A DNA stretch of 64,000 bases from Nocardioides halotolerans DSM 19273 (GTDB lineage Bacteria > Actinomycetota > Actinomycetes > Propionibacteriales > Nocardioidaceae). Of the stretch, positions 27,162-34,536 are shown in pieces. The notes below the pieces were generated by a model that saw nothing but the letters and a program-made list of their open reading frames with translations, ran no database searches and was not told the DNA's origin. A program made the translations under genes and the position numbers. The stretch is from NCBI RefSeq assembly GCF_000422805.1, contig NZ_AUGT01000009.1, positions 72,727-136,726 on the forward strand, written 5' to 3'. Every line of letters starts with the position of its first letter. Position 1 is the stretch's first letter.

Positions 27162-27171
27162 AGGATACCTT
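27162..27171. promoter_or_regulatory. Overlapping divergent -10 boxes of trpS leader and acuC
   Basis: AGGATACCTT carries TATCCT for the minus strand (27162-27167) and TACCTT for the plus strand (27166-27171). The first is 6 nt from the leader-peptide GTG, the second 7 nt from the acuC ATG at 27179. RNA polymerase can serve only one at a time, so trpS and acuC transcription should compete. Confidence 0.6.
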
Positions 27172-27178
27172 CCCAGCC

Positions 27179-28363
27179 ATGCGGTGCGCCGGTCCGAGCA
27201 CGGTCGTCTTCGACCCGACGCTCACCGACTACGACTTCGGCCCGGCCCACCCGATGGCGCCGGTCCGGGTCGACCTGACGATGCAGCTCGCCCACGAGCT
27301 CGGCGTGACCACCGGCGGGCCGCTGCGCGTCGTCCCGGCGCCGGTCGCGACGCTCGACCAGATCGCCACCGTGCACGACCCCGCGCTGATCGAGGCGGTC
27401 CAGCGGGCCGGCAACACCGGCGCCGCCGAGCTGCAGGTGGGCCTGGGCAGCGAGGACAACCCGGTCTTCCTCGGCATGCACGAGGCCGCCGCGCACGTCG
27501 TCGGCGCCAGCCTGGAGGCGTTCCGCCAGGTGTGGTCGGGGGAGTCGCTGCACAGCGCGAACATCACCGGCGGCCTCCACCACGCGATGGCCGACCGGGC
27601 AAGCGGGTTCTGCGTCTACAACGACGTCGCGATCGGCATCCGCTGGCTGCTCGACCAGGGCGCCCAGCGGGTGGCGTACGTCGACGTCGACGTCCACCAC
27701 GGCGACGGGGTGCAGGCGATCTTCTGGGACGACCCCCGGGTGCTCACGATCTCGCTGCACGAGACCGGGCAGTTCCTGTTCCCCGGCACCGGCTTCAGCG
27801 GCGACGTCGGCGGCGAGGGCGCCGAGGGCACCGCGGTCAACGTCTCGCTGCCACCGGGCACCGGCGACGCCGGCTGGCTGCGTGCCTTCCACGCGGTCGT
27901 TCCCGACCTGGTCCGCGAGTTCGCGCCCGACGTCCTGGTCACCCAGCAGGGCTGCGACTCGCACGCCGAGGACCCGCTGGCGCACCTCGTGCTCAGCGTC
28001 GACGGCCAGCGCGCGGCGTACGTCGCCCTCCACGAGCTCGCCCACGAGGTCGCGTCGGGCCGCTGGGTCGCGACCGGCGGCGGCGGCTACGCGCTGGTCG
28101 ACGTGGTGCCGCGCGCCTGGACCCACCTGCTGGCGGTGGTCTCCGGCGCCCCGCTGGATGCCGAGACGCCGACGCCCCACGCGTGGCACGAGTACGTCGA
28201 GGAGCGGGTCGGCGTCACCGCCCCGCGGTCGATGAGCGATGGTCGTCCGCCGGAGTTCCGTGATTGGCGCGAGGGCTACGACCCCGGCACCTGGCTCGAC
28301 CGGGAGATCAACGCGACCCGCACCGCCGTCTTCCCGTTGCACGGTCTCGACCCGCTGCCCTGA
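27179..28363 (+). CDS. acuC: AcuC-type histone deacetylase-family protein
   Basis: A 394-residue zinc-dependent deacetylase of the HDAC/AcuC family. It has the N-terminal YDFGPAHPMAPVRVDLTMQL, GGLHHAMADRASGFCVYND, metal-binding DVDVHHGDGVQAIFW, the FPGTGFSGDVGGEGAEGTAVNVSLPPG loop and GGGGYAL. AcuC removes acetyl groups from acetyl-CoA synthetase lysines in Bacillus; here the substrate is inferred only. Start ATG 27179 agrees with the leaderless -10; the frame reading back to 27008 crosses the trpS leader and is not used. Monocistronic as far as visible. Confidence 0.9.
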   Translation: MRCAGPSTVVFDPTLTDYDFGPAHPMAPVRVDLTMQLAHELGVTTGGPLRVVPAPVATLDQIATVHDPALIEAVQRAGNTGAAELQVGLGSEDNPVFLGMHEAAAHVVGASLEAFRQVWSGESLHSANITGGLHHAMADRASGFCVYNDVAIGIRWLLDQGAQRVAYVDVDVHHGDGVQAIFWDDPRVLTISLHETGQFLFPGTGFSGDVGGEGAEGTAVNVSLPPGTGDAGWLRAFHAVVPDLVREFAPDVLVTQQGCDSHAEDPLAHLVLSVDGQRAAYVALHELAHEVASGRWVATGGGGYALVDVVPRAWTHLLAVVSGAPLDAETPTPHAWHEYVEERVGVTAPRSMSDGRPPEFRDWREGYDPGTWLDREINATRTAVFPLHGLDPLP

Positions 28364-28475
28364 GGCGGTCTGGACCACTGCGGGCGGGAGTGATCGCGCC
28401 TCCGAGCGCAAGGTGACACGCCAGACCACTCACAGCACTTTTCAGAACCACTTCCCCACGAGTCACAACTGCCCC

Positions 28476-28481
28476 TATTCT
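28476..28481 (+). promoter_or_regulatory. -10 box upstream of the HTH gene
   Basis: TATTCT lies in the 191-bp gap 28364-28554, which is less GC-rich than its surroundings. The transcript would carry a leader of roughly 65 nt with AGGAAAG before the ATG. No clear -35 was found. Confidence 0.4.
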
Positions 28482-28554
28482 CCCTAGAGGGGCGGCACGG
28501 GGCTCATCGGTGGGGAAGCCGATGACGTGCTGCACAGGAAAGAACGGTGCACCG

Positions 28555-28755
28555 ATGGCTGGTTCTGCAGACATGTCTGACGCGAAGTTCCTGACCGTGG
28601 CGGAGGTCGCGGCGATGATGCGCGTCTCGAAGATGACGGTCTATCGCCTGGTGCACAACGGCGAGCTGCCGGCCGTGCGCGTGGGCCGCTCGTTCCGGGT
28701 GGTCGAGGAGGACGTCAACGAGTACCTCCGCAAGAGCTTCTACAACGCTGGCTGA
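28555..28755 (+). CDS. Excisionase-family helix-turn-helix DNA-binding protein
   Basis: A 66-residue MerR/excisionase-type HTH protein: SDAKFLTVAEVAAMMRVSKMTVYRLV is the recognition unit and GELPAVRVGRSFRVVEEDVNEYL the wing. Despite the family name it is a housekeeping regulator in actinobacteria, located next to the bS22 gene; the M. tuberculosis counterpart is Rv0500A (from memory). ATG 28555 follows AGGAAAG; an in-frame upstream ATG at 28510 would add 15 residues not typical of the family. Targets unknown. Confidence 0.9.
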   Translation: MAGSADMSDAKFLTVAEVAAMMRVSKMTVYRLVHNGELPAVRVGRSFRVVEEDVNEYLRKSFYNAG

Positions 28756-28821
28756 ACACCCACAAGCAACCCTTCCGTGCCCGCCCTTGATCGCGGGTTC
28801 GGCGCCTCGGCGTACGGCGGC

Positions 28822-28827
28822 TAGGCT
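28822..28827 (+). promoter_or_regulatory. -10 box of the bS22 gene
   Basis: TAGGCT upstream of bS22; the leader of about 75 nt contains short GC-rich inverted repeats before GAAAGG and the GTG at 28908. Confidence 0.4.
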
Positions 28828-28907
28828 TGCCCGGTCCTGCGGGCCTTCCCGCGGGGCGCTGGCCCGGCCCTGACGGCCGGCTCAGCCGTCCGTCGAAAGG
28901 TCTGTTC

Positions 28908-29009
28908 GTGGGTTCGGTCATCAAGAAGCGGCGCAAGCGCATGGCGAAGAAGAAGCACCGCAAGCTGCTCAAGAAGACGCGCGTGCAGCGTCGCAAGCTC
29001 GGCAAGTAG
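28908..29009 (+). CDS. Small ribosomal protein bS22 (AURKAIP1/COX24 domain)
   Basis: A 33-residue, extremely basic peptide: 21 Lys/Arg, beginning [18 protein letters not shown] and ending RVQRRKLGK. It is nearly identical to mycobacterial Rv0500B, found as bS22 in mycobacterial 30S structures close to the decoding centre (known from structural work). GTG at 28908 has GAAAGG 7 nt upstream; the longer frame from 28827 is not supported. Flanked, as in mycobacteria, by the excisionase-type HTH gene and the epimerase gene. Confidence 0.94.
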   Translation: MGSVIKKRRKRMAKKKHRKLLKKTRVQRRKLGK

Positions 29010-29037
29010 CCGCCGACCCCACTGCCACGGTCAGCTG

Positions 29038-30099
29038 ATGGCTTCCGGCGAGCGCGTCGTCCTCGTGACGGGGGTCTCGCGAGACCTCGGTCGCCGGTCG
29101 GCGCGCGCGCTCGCGGCCGACCCGAGCGTCGACCGGGTCATCGGCGTCGACGTCGTCCCGCCGCGCGGTGACGTCGGCGACGTCTCCTTCGTGCGTGCCG
29201 ACATCCGCAACCCGGTGATCGCCAAGGTCATCGCCAAGGAGAACGTCGACACGGTCGTGCACATGAGCGTCATCTCGACGCCCGGCAGCGCCGGCGGGCG
29301 CGGCACGATGAAGGAGCTCAACGTCATCGGCACGATGCAGCTCCTCGCTGCGTGCCAGAAGGCGCCGAGTGTCCAGCACCTCGTCGTGAAGTCGACCACC
29401 ACGATGTATGGCGCGAGCAACCGTGACCCGGCGATGTTCACCGAGGACATGGAGCCGCGCCGCGGCGCCCGCTCGGGCTACGCCAAGGACGTCGCCGAGA
29501 TCGAGGGCTACGTCCGCGGCTTCGCCCGGCGGCGGCCCGACGTCCGCGTCACCACGCTGCGCTGCGCCAACGTGATCGGCCCCCACGTGGTCAGCCCGCT
29601 CACGTCGTACTTCCGCCTGCCCGTCATCCCGACCGTGCTCGGGTTCGACGCGCGGCTGCAGTTCCTGCACGAGCAGGACCTCATGGACGTGCTCATCCAC
29701 GCCGTCCGCCACGACCTCCCGGGCACCTTCAACATCGCCGGCGACGGCATCCTGATGCTGTCCCAGGCGCTGCGCCGGCTGAAGCGGCCGTCGGTGCCGA
29801 TGCCCGGCCTCGCCGTCGGCGGCCTCGGCTCGCTGCTGCGCAGCGCCCGGCTCGCGGACTTCTCTCCGGAACAGCTCAGCTTCCTCACCTACGGTCGCGG
29901 GGTGGACACCACCCGGATGCGCGAGCAGCTCGGCTTCGAGCCGGCCTTCACGACCACCGAGGCCTTCGACGACTTCGCCGTGGGGTTGACGCCCACCGGC
30001 GGTCGGGTCGAGCGCGCGCTCACGGCGGCGCTCGACCAGCTCCCGCCCGTCCCGGACGACGCGCCTGCGCTCCACCCGGTCGGAGACCGCCGTGGGTGA
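29038..30099 (+). CDS. NAD-dependent epimerase/dehydratase family protein (Rv0501/GalE2-like)
   Basis: A 353-residue extended SDR. The nucleotide-binding loop is a divergent VTGVSRDLGRRSA and the catalytic YxxxK is not conserved: the Tyr is in SGYAKDVAEIE, with Val where Lys is expected. So a classical epimerase reaction is doubtful, although the fold is clear (VVHMSVISTPGSAGG, NVIGTMQLLAACQ, LRCANVIGP, FNIAGDG). The mycobacterial homolog next to bS22 is called galE2. The start codon of the following acyltransferase lies 8 bp inside its 3' end. Role may be regulatory or structural; unknown. Confidence 0.85.
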   Translation: MASGERVVLVTGVSRDLGRRSARALAADPSVDRVIGVDVVPPRGDVGDVSFVRADIRNPVIAKVIAKENVDTVVHMSVISTPGSAGGRGTMKELNVIGTMQLLAACQKAPSVQHLVVKSTTTMYGASNRDPAMFTEDMEPRRGARSGYAKDVAEIEGYVRGFARRRPDVRVTTLRCANVIGPHVVSPLTSYFRLPVIPTVLGFDARLQFLHEQDLMDVLIHAVRHDLPGTFNIAGDGILMLSQALRRLKRPSVPMPGLAVGGLGSLLRSARLADFSPEQLSFLTYGRGVDTTRMREQLGFEPAFTTTEAFDDFAVGLTPTGGRVERALTAALDQLPPVPDDAPALHPVGDRRG

Positions 30100-31279
30100 C
30101 GCGGAGATCATCCCGATCGGCACCCGCGGCCGTCCCGGCCGCGGCCAGGGGAGCGGCCGCCCCTCCGCGGCGTCACGCAGCCTGGCCGGCGGCACCCGCA
30201 AGACCGGCCCCGCCAAGGAGCGCCCGGCCGCCCGCCCGGCCGACGCCGAAGCCGACCCATCAGCAGACTCGCCCCGACCGCAGCCGGCCTCGACGACCGA
30301 GCCGCCCGCGGCCGAGGTCCGCGAGGTCCCGGCCGCGGCGCGGCGGCGCCCGCCAGCCCGCACCGAGGAGCGGACGCCCGGCAGCGGCATCCCCGCGCGA
30401 GACTGGCTCGCGGCGTTCCAGAGCGCGTCGCGCGAGCTGTTCGGCGACCAGTGGGAGCCCCAGCTGGCCCGCTTCCTCGCCTTCCTCCGGCGCCGGGTCA
30501 CCGGCGACTACGTCGTCGACGAGTACGGCTTCGACCAAGAGATCACCGAGCGGTTCTTCATGACCGCGCTGCGGCCCATCGCGCAGAAGTGGTTCCGCAT
30601 CGAGGTGCGCGGCATCGAGAACATCCCGTCCGAGGGCGGCGCGCTGGTGGTCTCCAACCACTCCGGCACGATCCCGGTCGACGGGCTGATGACGATGGTG
30701 ACGATCCACGACCACACCGGCCGGTTCCTGCGCCCGCTCGGCGCCGACCTGGTCTTCAAGTCGCCGGTGGTCAGCACCCTGGCCCGCAAGGGCGGCACCA
30801 CCCTGGCCTGCAACGAGGACGCCGAGCGGCTGCTGCGCGGCGGTGAGCTCGTCGGGGTCTGGCCCGAGGGGTTCAAGGGCATCGGCAAGCCGTACGCCGA
30901 GCGCTACAAGCTGCAGCGGTTCGGCCGGGGCGGCTTCGTGTCGGCGGCGCTGCGCACCCAGGTGCCGATCATTCCGCTCTCGGTCGTCGGCGCCGAGGAG
31001 ATCTACCCGCTGGTGGCCAACCTGCCCTCGCTCGCACGGGTCCTGGGGCTGCCCTACCTGCCGATCACGCCATTGTTCCCGTGGCTCGGCCCGCTCGGCA
31101 TGGTCCCGCTGCCGTCGAAGTGGCTGCTGGAGTTCGGCGAGCCGATCCGCACCGACGAGTACGACGCCGGCGCGGCCGAGGACCCGATGCTCGTCTTCAA
31201 CGTCACCGACGAGGTGCGCGAGACGATCCAGTCGACGCTCTACTCGCTGCTCGTGCAGCGGCAGTCGGTCTTCCGCTAG
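30092..31279 (+). CDS. PlsC-type lysophospholipid acyltransferase
   Basis: A 395-residue protein with a disordered Arg/Pro/Ala-rich N-terminus of about 100 residues and a C-terminal 1-acyl-glycerol-3-phosphate acyltransferase-like domain. The catalytic motif NHSGTIPVD (His-x4-Asp) is near residue 190 and GVWPEGFKGIG is the second block corresponding to the PEG motif. It presumably transfers acyl chains to a lysophospholipid or related acceptor at the inner membrane. GTG start overlaps the epimerase by 8 bp. The Rv0502 homolog has the same gene neighbours. A small GCCGC-TTC-GCGGC hairpin at 31279-31291 follows. Confidence 0.88.
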   Translation: MGDAEIIPIGTRGRPGRGQGSGRPSAASRSLAGGTRKTGPAKERPAARPADAEADPSADSPRPQPASTTEPPAAEVREVPAAARRRPPARTEERTPGSGIPARDWLAAFQSASRELFGDQWEPQLARFLAFLRRRVTGDYVVDEYGFDQEITERFFMTALRPIAQKWFRIEVRGIENIPSEGGALVVSNHSGTIPVDGLMTMVTIHDHTGRFLRPLGADLVFKSPVVSTLARKGGTTLACNEDAERLLRGGELVGVWPEGFKGIGKPYAERYKLQRFGRGGFVSAALRTQVPIIPLSVVGAEEIYPLVANLPSLARVLGLPYLPITPLFPWLGPLGMVPLPSKWLLEFGEPIRTDEYDAGAAEDPMLVFNVTDEVRETIQSTLYSLLVQRQSVFR

Positions 31280-31304
31280 CCGCTTCGCGGCGGGGGGTGG
31301 GCTG

Positions 31305-32516
31305 CTACTTGCCGACGAGGCCGCTGAGCAGGCCGTTGACGCCCTCGACGACGCCGGTCACGACCTGGTTGACCGTCTCGGTGACCGGGGCGAGGTCGAT
31401 CGGGTGGCGCTTGCCGCCCTTGCCGCCGTTGCCGCCGCCTTCGTTGCCGCCGGTGCCCCCGTTGGTGCCGGTGCCACCACCGCCGAGCAGCCCGCCGACC
31501 CCGTCGGTCGCGGTGCTCGTGGCGGTCGGGAGGTCGATCGGGGTCTCCGGCGGGTGGAGCCCGCTCGGCTTGCCGCCCTGGCCCTTCGTGCCGTGCTGGG
31601 GCTGCTGCGGAGCGCTCGAGGGGGTCGCGGTCGGGGCGTCGGTGCCCGCCAGCTCGCCACCAGCGACCGCGTCGGCGAGGTCGCCGAGGGCCTGGGTGGT
31701 GCCGGCCAGCAGCTGGCCGGGGACGTCGAGGATGCCCTCGCCGCACGCGGGGTCGGGGCAGAGGTTGAGCGCTTGGGCGTCGATCGCGAGGACCACGCCC
31801 GCGGCGTTGACCAGGGCGTCGTGAGCCGCGGCCGGGATGACGTCGTTGAGCGCAGTCAGCTCGTCGAGCCCCTCGGAGGCGTTCTGGTGGACCTGCGCGA
31901 TCGAGGCCGGGTCACCGTGCTCCTCGAAGTCGGAGATCAGGGAGTCGCTGCCGTCGGAGAACTGCGCGGCGTACGCCTCGAGCGTCTGCTTCACGAGCTT
32001 GGCGTCCGGCTTGCCCTTGCGGCTGAGCTGGTCGGCCTCCTGCAGCCGCTCGGAGGCGTTGCCGAGGACCGTCTCGCCCTTGGCGTCGTCGCCGACGGCG
32101 AACCCTGCCTGGGTGTTCTCGATGGCGCGCTTGACCGGGTAGAGGGCGTCGCCCGGCAGCGCGCTCTGGGAGGCCACCGCCATCGAGGTGGTGGCCCCGA
32201 TGATGGCGACGGCACCGACGGCGACGCCGATGCGGCGCTCGCGGCGGGTGCGGCCGGGCTTGACCGTCAGCCGGTCCACGGTGTCGCGCCGATCGGCGGG
32301 CGTGGCCGGGGTCAGCTCGGCGGCGGCTGCGAGCATGAGCCGCTCGCGCAGGTCGGCCACGAACTCCGGCCGCGCCTGCGGCTCCGGAGCCGAGCGCAGC
32401 GCGCCCACGAGCTCGAGCAGGTCCTCGGTGGCGCGATCGACGTCAGCTCGTCGTCCGCCCTCGACCAGCGAGTCGAATCGCTCGGCACGTCGTCGTGCCA
32501 AGAACAGGGGGGTCAT
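31305..32516 (-). CDS. DUF5667 membrane protein, presumed partner of the BldN-like sigma factor
   Basis: A 403-residue protein. The cytoplasmic N-terminus (MTPLFLARRRAERFDSLVEG, RPEFVADLRERLM) resembles short anti-sigma regions; one membrane segment follows (IGVAVGAVAIIGATTSMAVA, about residues 90-110), and the external part has the DUF5667 domain (LPGDALYPVKRAIENTQAGFA and QEADQL helices), then a Pro/Thr linker and a Gly/Asn/Lys repeat region. In Streptomyces, sigma BldN is held by the membrane protein RsbN, and DUF5667 proteins commonly sit downstream of BldN-like sigma genes; an anti-sigma role is inferred from this. Start 32516 chosen over 32579 because the family begins FLARRRAERF. A BldN-type promoter precedes it. 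Confidence 0.75.
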   Translation of the reverse strand: MTPLFLARRRAERFDSLVEGGRRADVDRATEDLLELVGALRSAPEPQARPEFVADLRERLMLAAAAELTPATPADRRDTVDRLTVKPGRTRRERRIGVAVGAVAIIGATTSMAVASQSALPGDALYPVKRAIENTQAGFAVGDDAKGETVLGNASERLQEADQLSRKGKPDAKLVKQTLEAYAAQFSDGSDSLISDFEEHGDPASIAQVHQNASEGLDELTALNDVIPAAAHDALVNAAGVVLAIDAQALNLCPDPACGEGILDVPGQLLAGTTQALGDLADAVAGGELAGTDAPTATPSSAPQQPQHGTKGQGGKPSGLHPPETPIDLPTATSTATDGVGGLLGGGGTGTNGGTGGNEGGGNGGKGGKRHPIDLAPVTETVNQVVTGVVEGVNGLLSGLVGK

Positions 32517-32577
32517 CTCTGCTGTCCCGTCGTGTGGTTGTCGATGCCGTCCCCGTGATGAGACATCGACGTCAGGC

Positions 32578-32606
32578 ACAACGACACGGCTGCGGGCCGG
32601 GTTACG
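32578..32606 (-). promoter_or_regulatory. Candidate BldN-type ECF promoter of the DUF5667 gene
   Basis: On the minus strand CGTAAC (32601-32606) and CGTTGT (32578-32583) are 17 bp apart, close to the sigma BldN consensus CGTAAC-N16-CGTTGA known from Streptomyces chaplin and rodlin genes. It lies 62 bp upstream of the DUF5667 start, in the 150-bp gap after the sigma gene, so the partner may be driven by the sigma factor it restrains. Confidence 0.6.
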
Positions 32607-32666
32607 CGCGGCACTTCCACGGCTCGGTAACGAGACTTCCTCAGGATTTGCGTCGTCATCGGCCGC

Positions 32667-33485
32667 TCACCGGATCCCTTCCGGCATGAGCTTGGCGAGG
32701 TTGCGCACCCCGCGGAGCTGCAGCTGCTTGACCGCGCCCTCGCTCCGGCCGAGGACCGCCGCGGTCTCGGCGATGCTCATGCCCTGCAGGAACCGCATGA
32801 TCAGGCAGTCCTTCTGCTCGGTGGGCAGCTCGGTGAGCGCCTTGAGCAGCAGCTCGTTGGTGAGGCTCGCGAGCACCGCGTGCTCGGGGCCCTCGGTCGC
32901 GTCGTCGTGGAGGCCCATGTCCTCGGTGGCGAGCTCGAGGCGGGTCCGGCCGGCCTTGAAGTGGTCGGTCGCGAGGTTGCGCGCGATGGTCATCAGCCAG
33001 GCGCCGAAGTCCTTGCCCTGCCAGCGGAAGTTCTGCATGTTGCGCAGCGCCCGGAAGAACGTCTCCGAGGTGAGGTCCTCGGCCAGGGTGCTGGAGCGGG
33101 TGCGGTAGAAGAGGAAGCGGTAGACCGAGCCCTGGTAGTGGTCGTAGAGCATCCCGAAGGCGTCGCTGTCGCCCGTGCGGGCGAGCTCGACCAGCGCGAT
33201 CAGGCGGGTGCGCTCCTCCTCGGTCTCCTCCGACGAGGCGGCCTGGTCGGCGTCGCCGAAGCCGCCGCCGTCGGCCTGGGTGCGGTGTGTGGCGCCGACC
33301 TCGTCGTTGGCGACGGCCTCGCTCAGGAGCCGGCCGAAGGGGTGCGGCGCGGCCGCCGGCGTACGCCGGGAGGGGTTGCCGGCCAGGGCGAGAGCGGGCT
33401 GGGGCGGGCCGCCGAGCAGGGCGCACGCGACCGCCTCACGCAGGGCTTGCAGCCCTCGCGCGACGTCGTGACCCGTTCCGGGCAC
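32667..33485 (-). CDS. BldN-like ECF sigma factor with N-terminal extension
   Basis: A 272-residue group 4 sigma factor. Region 2 is clear (DAFGMLYDHYQGSVYRFLFYRT, AEDLTSETFFRALRN, FGAWLMTIARNLATDHFKAGR) and region 4 ends it (LPTEQKDCLIMRFLQGMSIAETAAVLGRSEGAVKQLQLRGVRNL). The first 95 residues or so are an extra, low-complexity segment, matching the cleaved pro-sequence of Streptomyces sigma BldN, which is about this long. Start GTG 33485 follows GGAGG with 8 nt spacing. BldN governs aerial development in Streptomyces; its role in this organism is unknown. Genes regulated probably include the DUF5667 gene downstream. Confidence 0.88.
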   Translation of the reverse strand: MPGTGHDVARGLQALREAVACALLGGPPQPALALAGNPSRRTPAAAPHPFGRLLSEAVANDEVGATHRTQADGGGFGDADQAASSEETEEERTRLIALVELARTGDSDAFGMLYDHYQGSVYRFLFYRTRSSTLAEDLTSETFFRALRNMQNFRWQGKDFGAWLMTIARNLATDHFKAGRTRLELATEDMGLHDDATEGPEHAVLASLTNELLLKALTELPTEQKDCLIMRFLQGMSIAETAAVLGRSEGAVKQLQLRGVRNLAKLMPEGIR

Positions 33486-33600
33486 CAGGTCCCCTCCCTC
33501 GGCTCCCCCAGATTCCGTACCCCACAGTAGAGGCGAACGTCACATCGCGGGTAGGAATCGTTGCCTTCGACACACTGGACCGAACCGCCGGAGCGGGCGG

Positions 33601-34494
33601 TCAGCGACGGCGGCCGCGCAGGGAGACCCCGGCTGCGACGGCGCCGGTGACGGCGCCCGCCACGGCGCCCACGACCAGCCCGGCGCGGGCGGCCTTGCGA
33701 CCGGTGCGGTAGTCGTGCACCCGCCAGCCGTGCTCGCGGGCGTAGGCGCGGAGCTTCGCGTCGGGGTTGATCGCGCACGGGTCGCCGACCATCGTCAGCA
33801 TCGGGAGGTCGTTGAAGGAGTCGGAGTACGCCGAGCACCGGCTCAGATCGAGCGACTCCCGGGCGGCGAGCGCCCTGATCGCCTCCGACTTCGCGGGGCC
33901 GTGCAGCATGTCGCCGACCAGCCGCCCGGTGTAGACGCCGTCCACGTGCTCGGCGACGGTGCCCATCGCGCCGGTGAGGCCCAGCCGTCGGGCGATGATC
34001 TGGGCGATCTCGATGGGCGCGGCCGTCACCAGCCAGACCCGCTGGCCCTGGTCGAGGTGCAGCTGCGCCAGCGCCCGGGTGCCCGGCCAGATGCGGTGCG
34101 CCATCGCCTCGTCGAAGATCTCCTCCCCGAGGTCCTGGAGCTCCTTGACCGTGTGCCCCTCGATGAAGCCCAGCGCCGACGCCCGCGCCTCCGCGACGTG
34201 CTCCGGGTCCTCGACGCCGACCACGCGGAAGTAGGCCTGCTTCCACGCGGCGTTGAGGATGTCGCGGGTCGTGAAGAACTCGCGGCGGTGCAGCCCGCGG
34301 GCCAGGTGGAAGATGCTGGCGCCCTGCATGACGGTGTTGTCGACGTCGAAGAACGCCGCCGCCTCCGGGTCCTGGGGCAGCACGAGCGCTGACTCCACCT
34401 CCGCGGCCGCCGCCGCGGCCTCGCCGGCGAGCGTGGACCGCTGCTGCAGGTTGCGCGGCGTGCGCGGGGTTCGCAGCCGCTCGGAGGGCACCAC
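33601..34494 (-). CDS. HAD-IB family phosphatase (SerB-like)
   Basis: A 297-residue HAD-superfamily hydrolase of subfamily IB, like the protein called SerB1 in mycobacteria. Nucleophile Asp50 and Asp52 are in FFDVDNT, motif II in VWLVTAAP, and motif III/IV in [13 protein letters not shown] and [13 protein letters not shown]. After the domain comes [25 protein letters not shown], a likely membrane anchor at the C-terminus. Substrate may be phosphoserine or a lysophospholipid head group; not decidable here. GTG at 34494 sits 6 nt behind TAGGTT (34501-34506), so it is probably leaderless. Divergent from the acyl-CoA synthetase gene. Confidence 0.85.
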   Translation of the reverse strand: MVPSERLRTPRTPRNLQQRSTLAGEAAAAAAEVESALVLPQDPEAAAFFDVDNTVMQGASIFHLARGLHRREFFTTRDILNAAWKQAYFRVVGVEDPEHVAEARASALGFIEGHTVKELQDLGEEIFDEAMAHRIWPGTRALAQLHLDQGQRVWLVTAAPIEIAQIIARRLGLTGAMGTVAEHVDGVYTGRLVGDMLHGPAKSEAIRALAARESLDLSRCSAYSDSFNDLPMLTMVGDPCAINPDAKLRAYAREHGWRVHDYRTGRKAARAGLVVGAVAGAVTGAVAAGVSLRGRRR

Positions 34495-34500
34495 GATCCC

Positions 34501-34530
34501 AACCTAACGGGACCCGCCATGTGGAAGTAT
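34501..34530. promoter_or_regulatory. Divergent leaderless promoters of the HAD and AMP-binding genes
   Basis: Minus strand: TAGGTT (34501-34506) is 6 nt from GTG 34494. Plus strand: AAGTAT (34525-34530) is 6 nt from ATG 34537. The two starts are only 42 bp apart. Confidence 0.45.
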
Positions 34531-34536
34531 CCGTCC

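Noticed and set aside
28555..28755. Prophage excisionase
   Set aside because: Neighbours (bS22, epimerase, acyltransferase) are housekeeping genes in a conserved order and there is no integrase.
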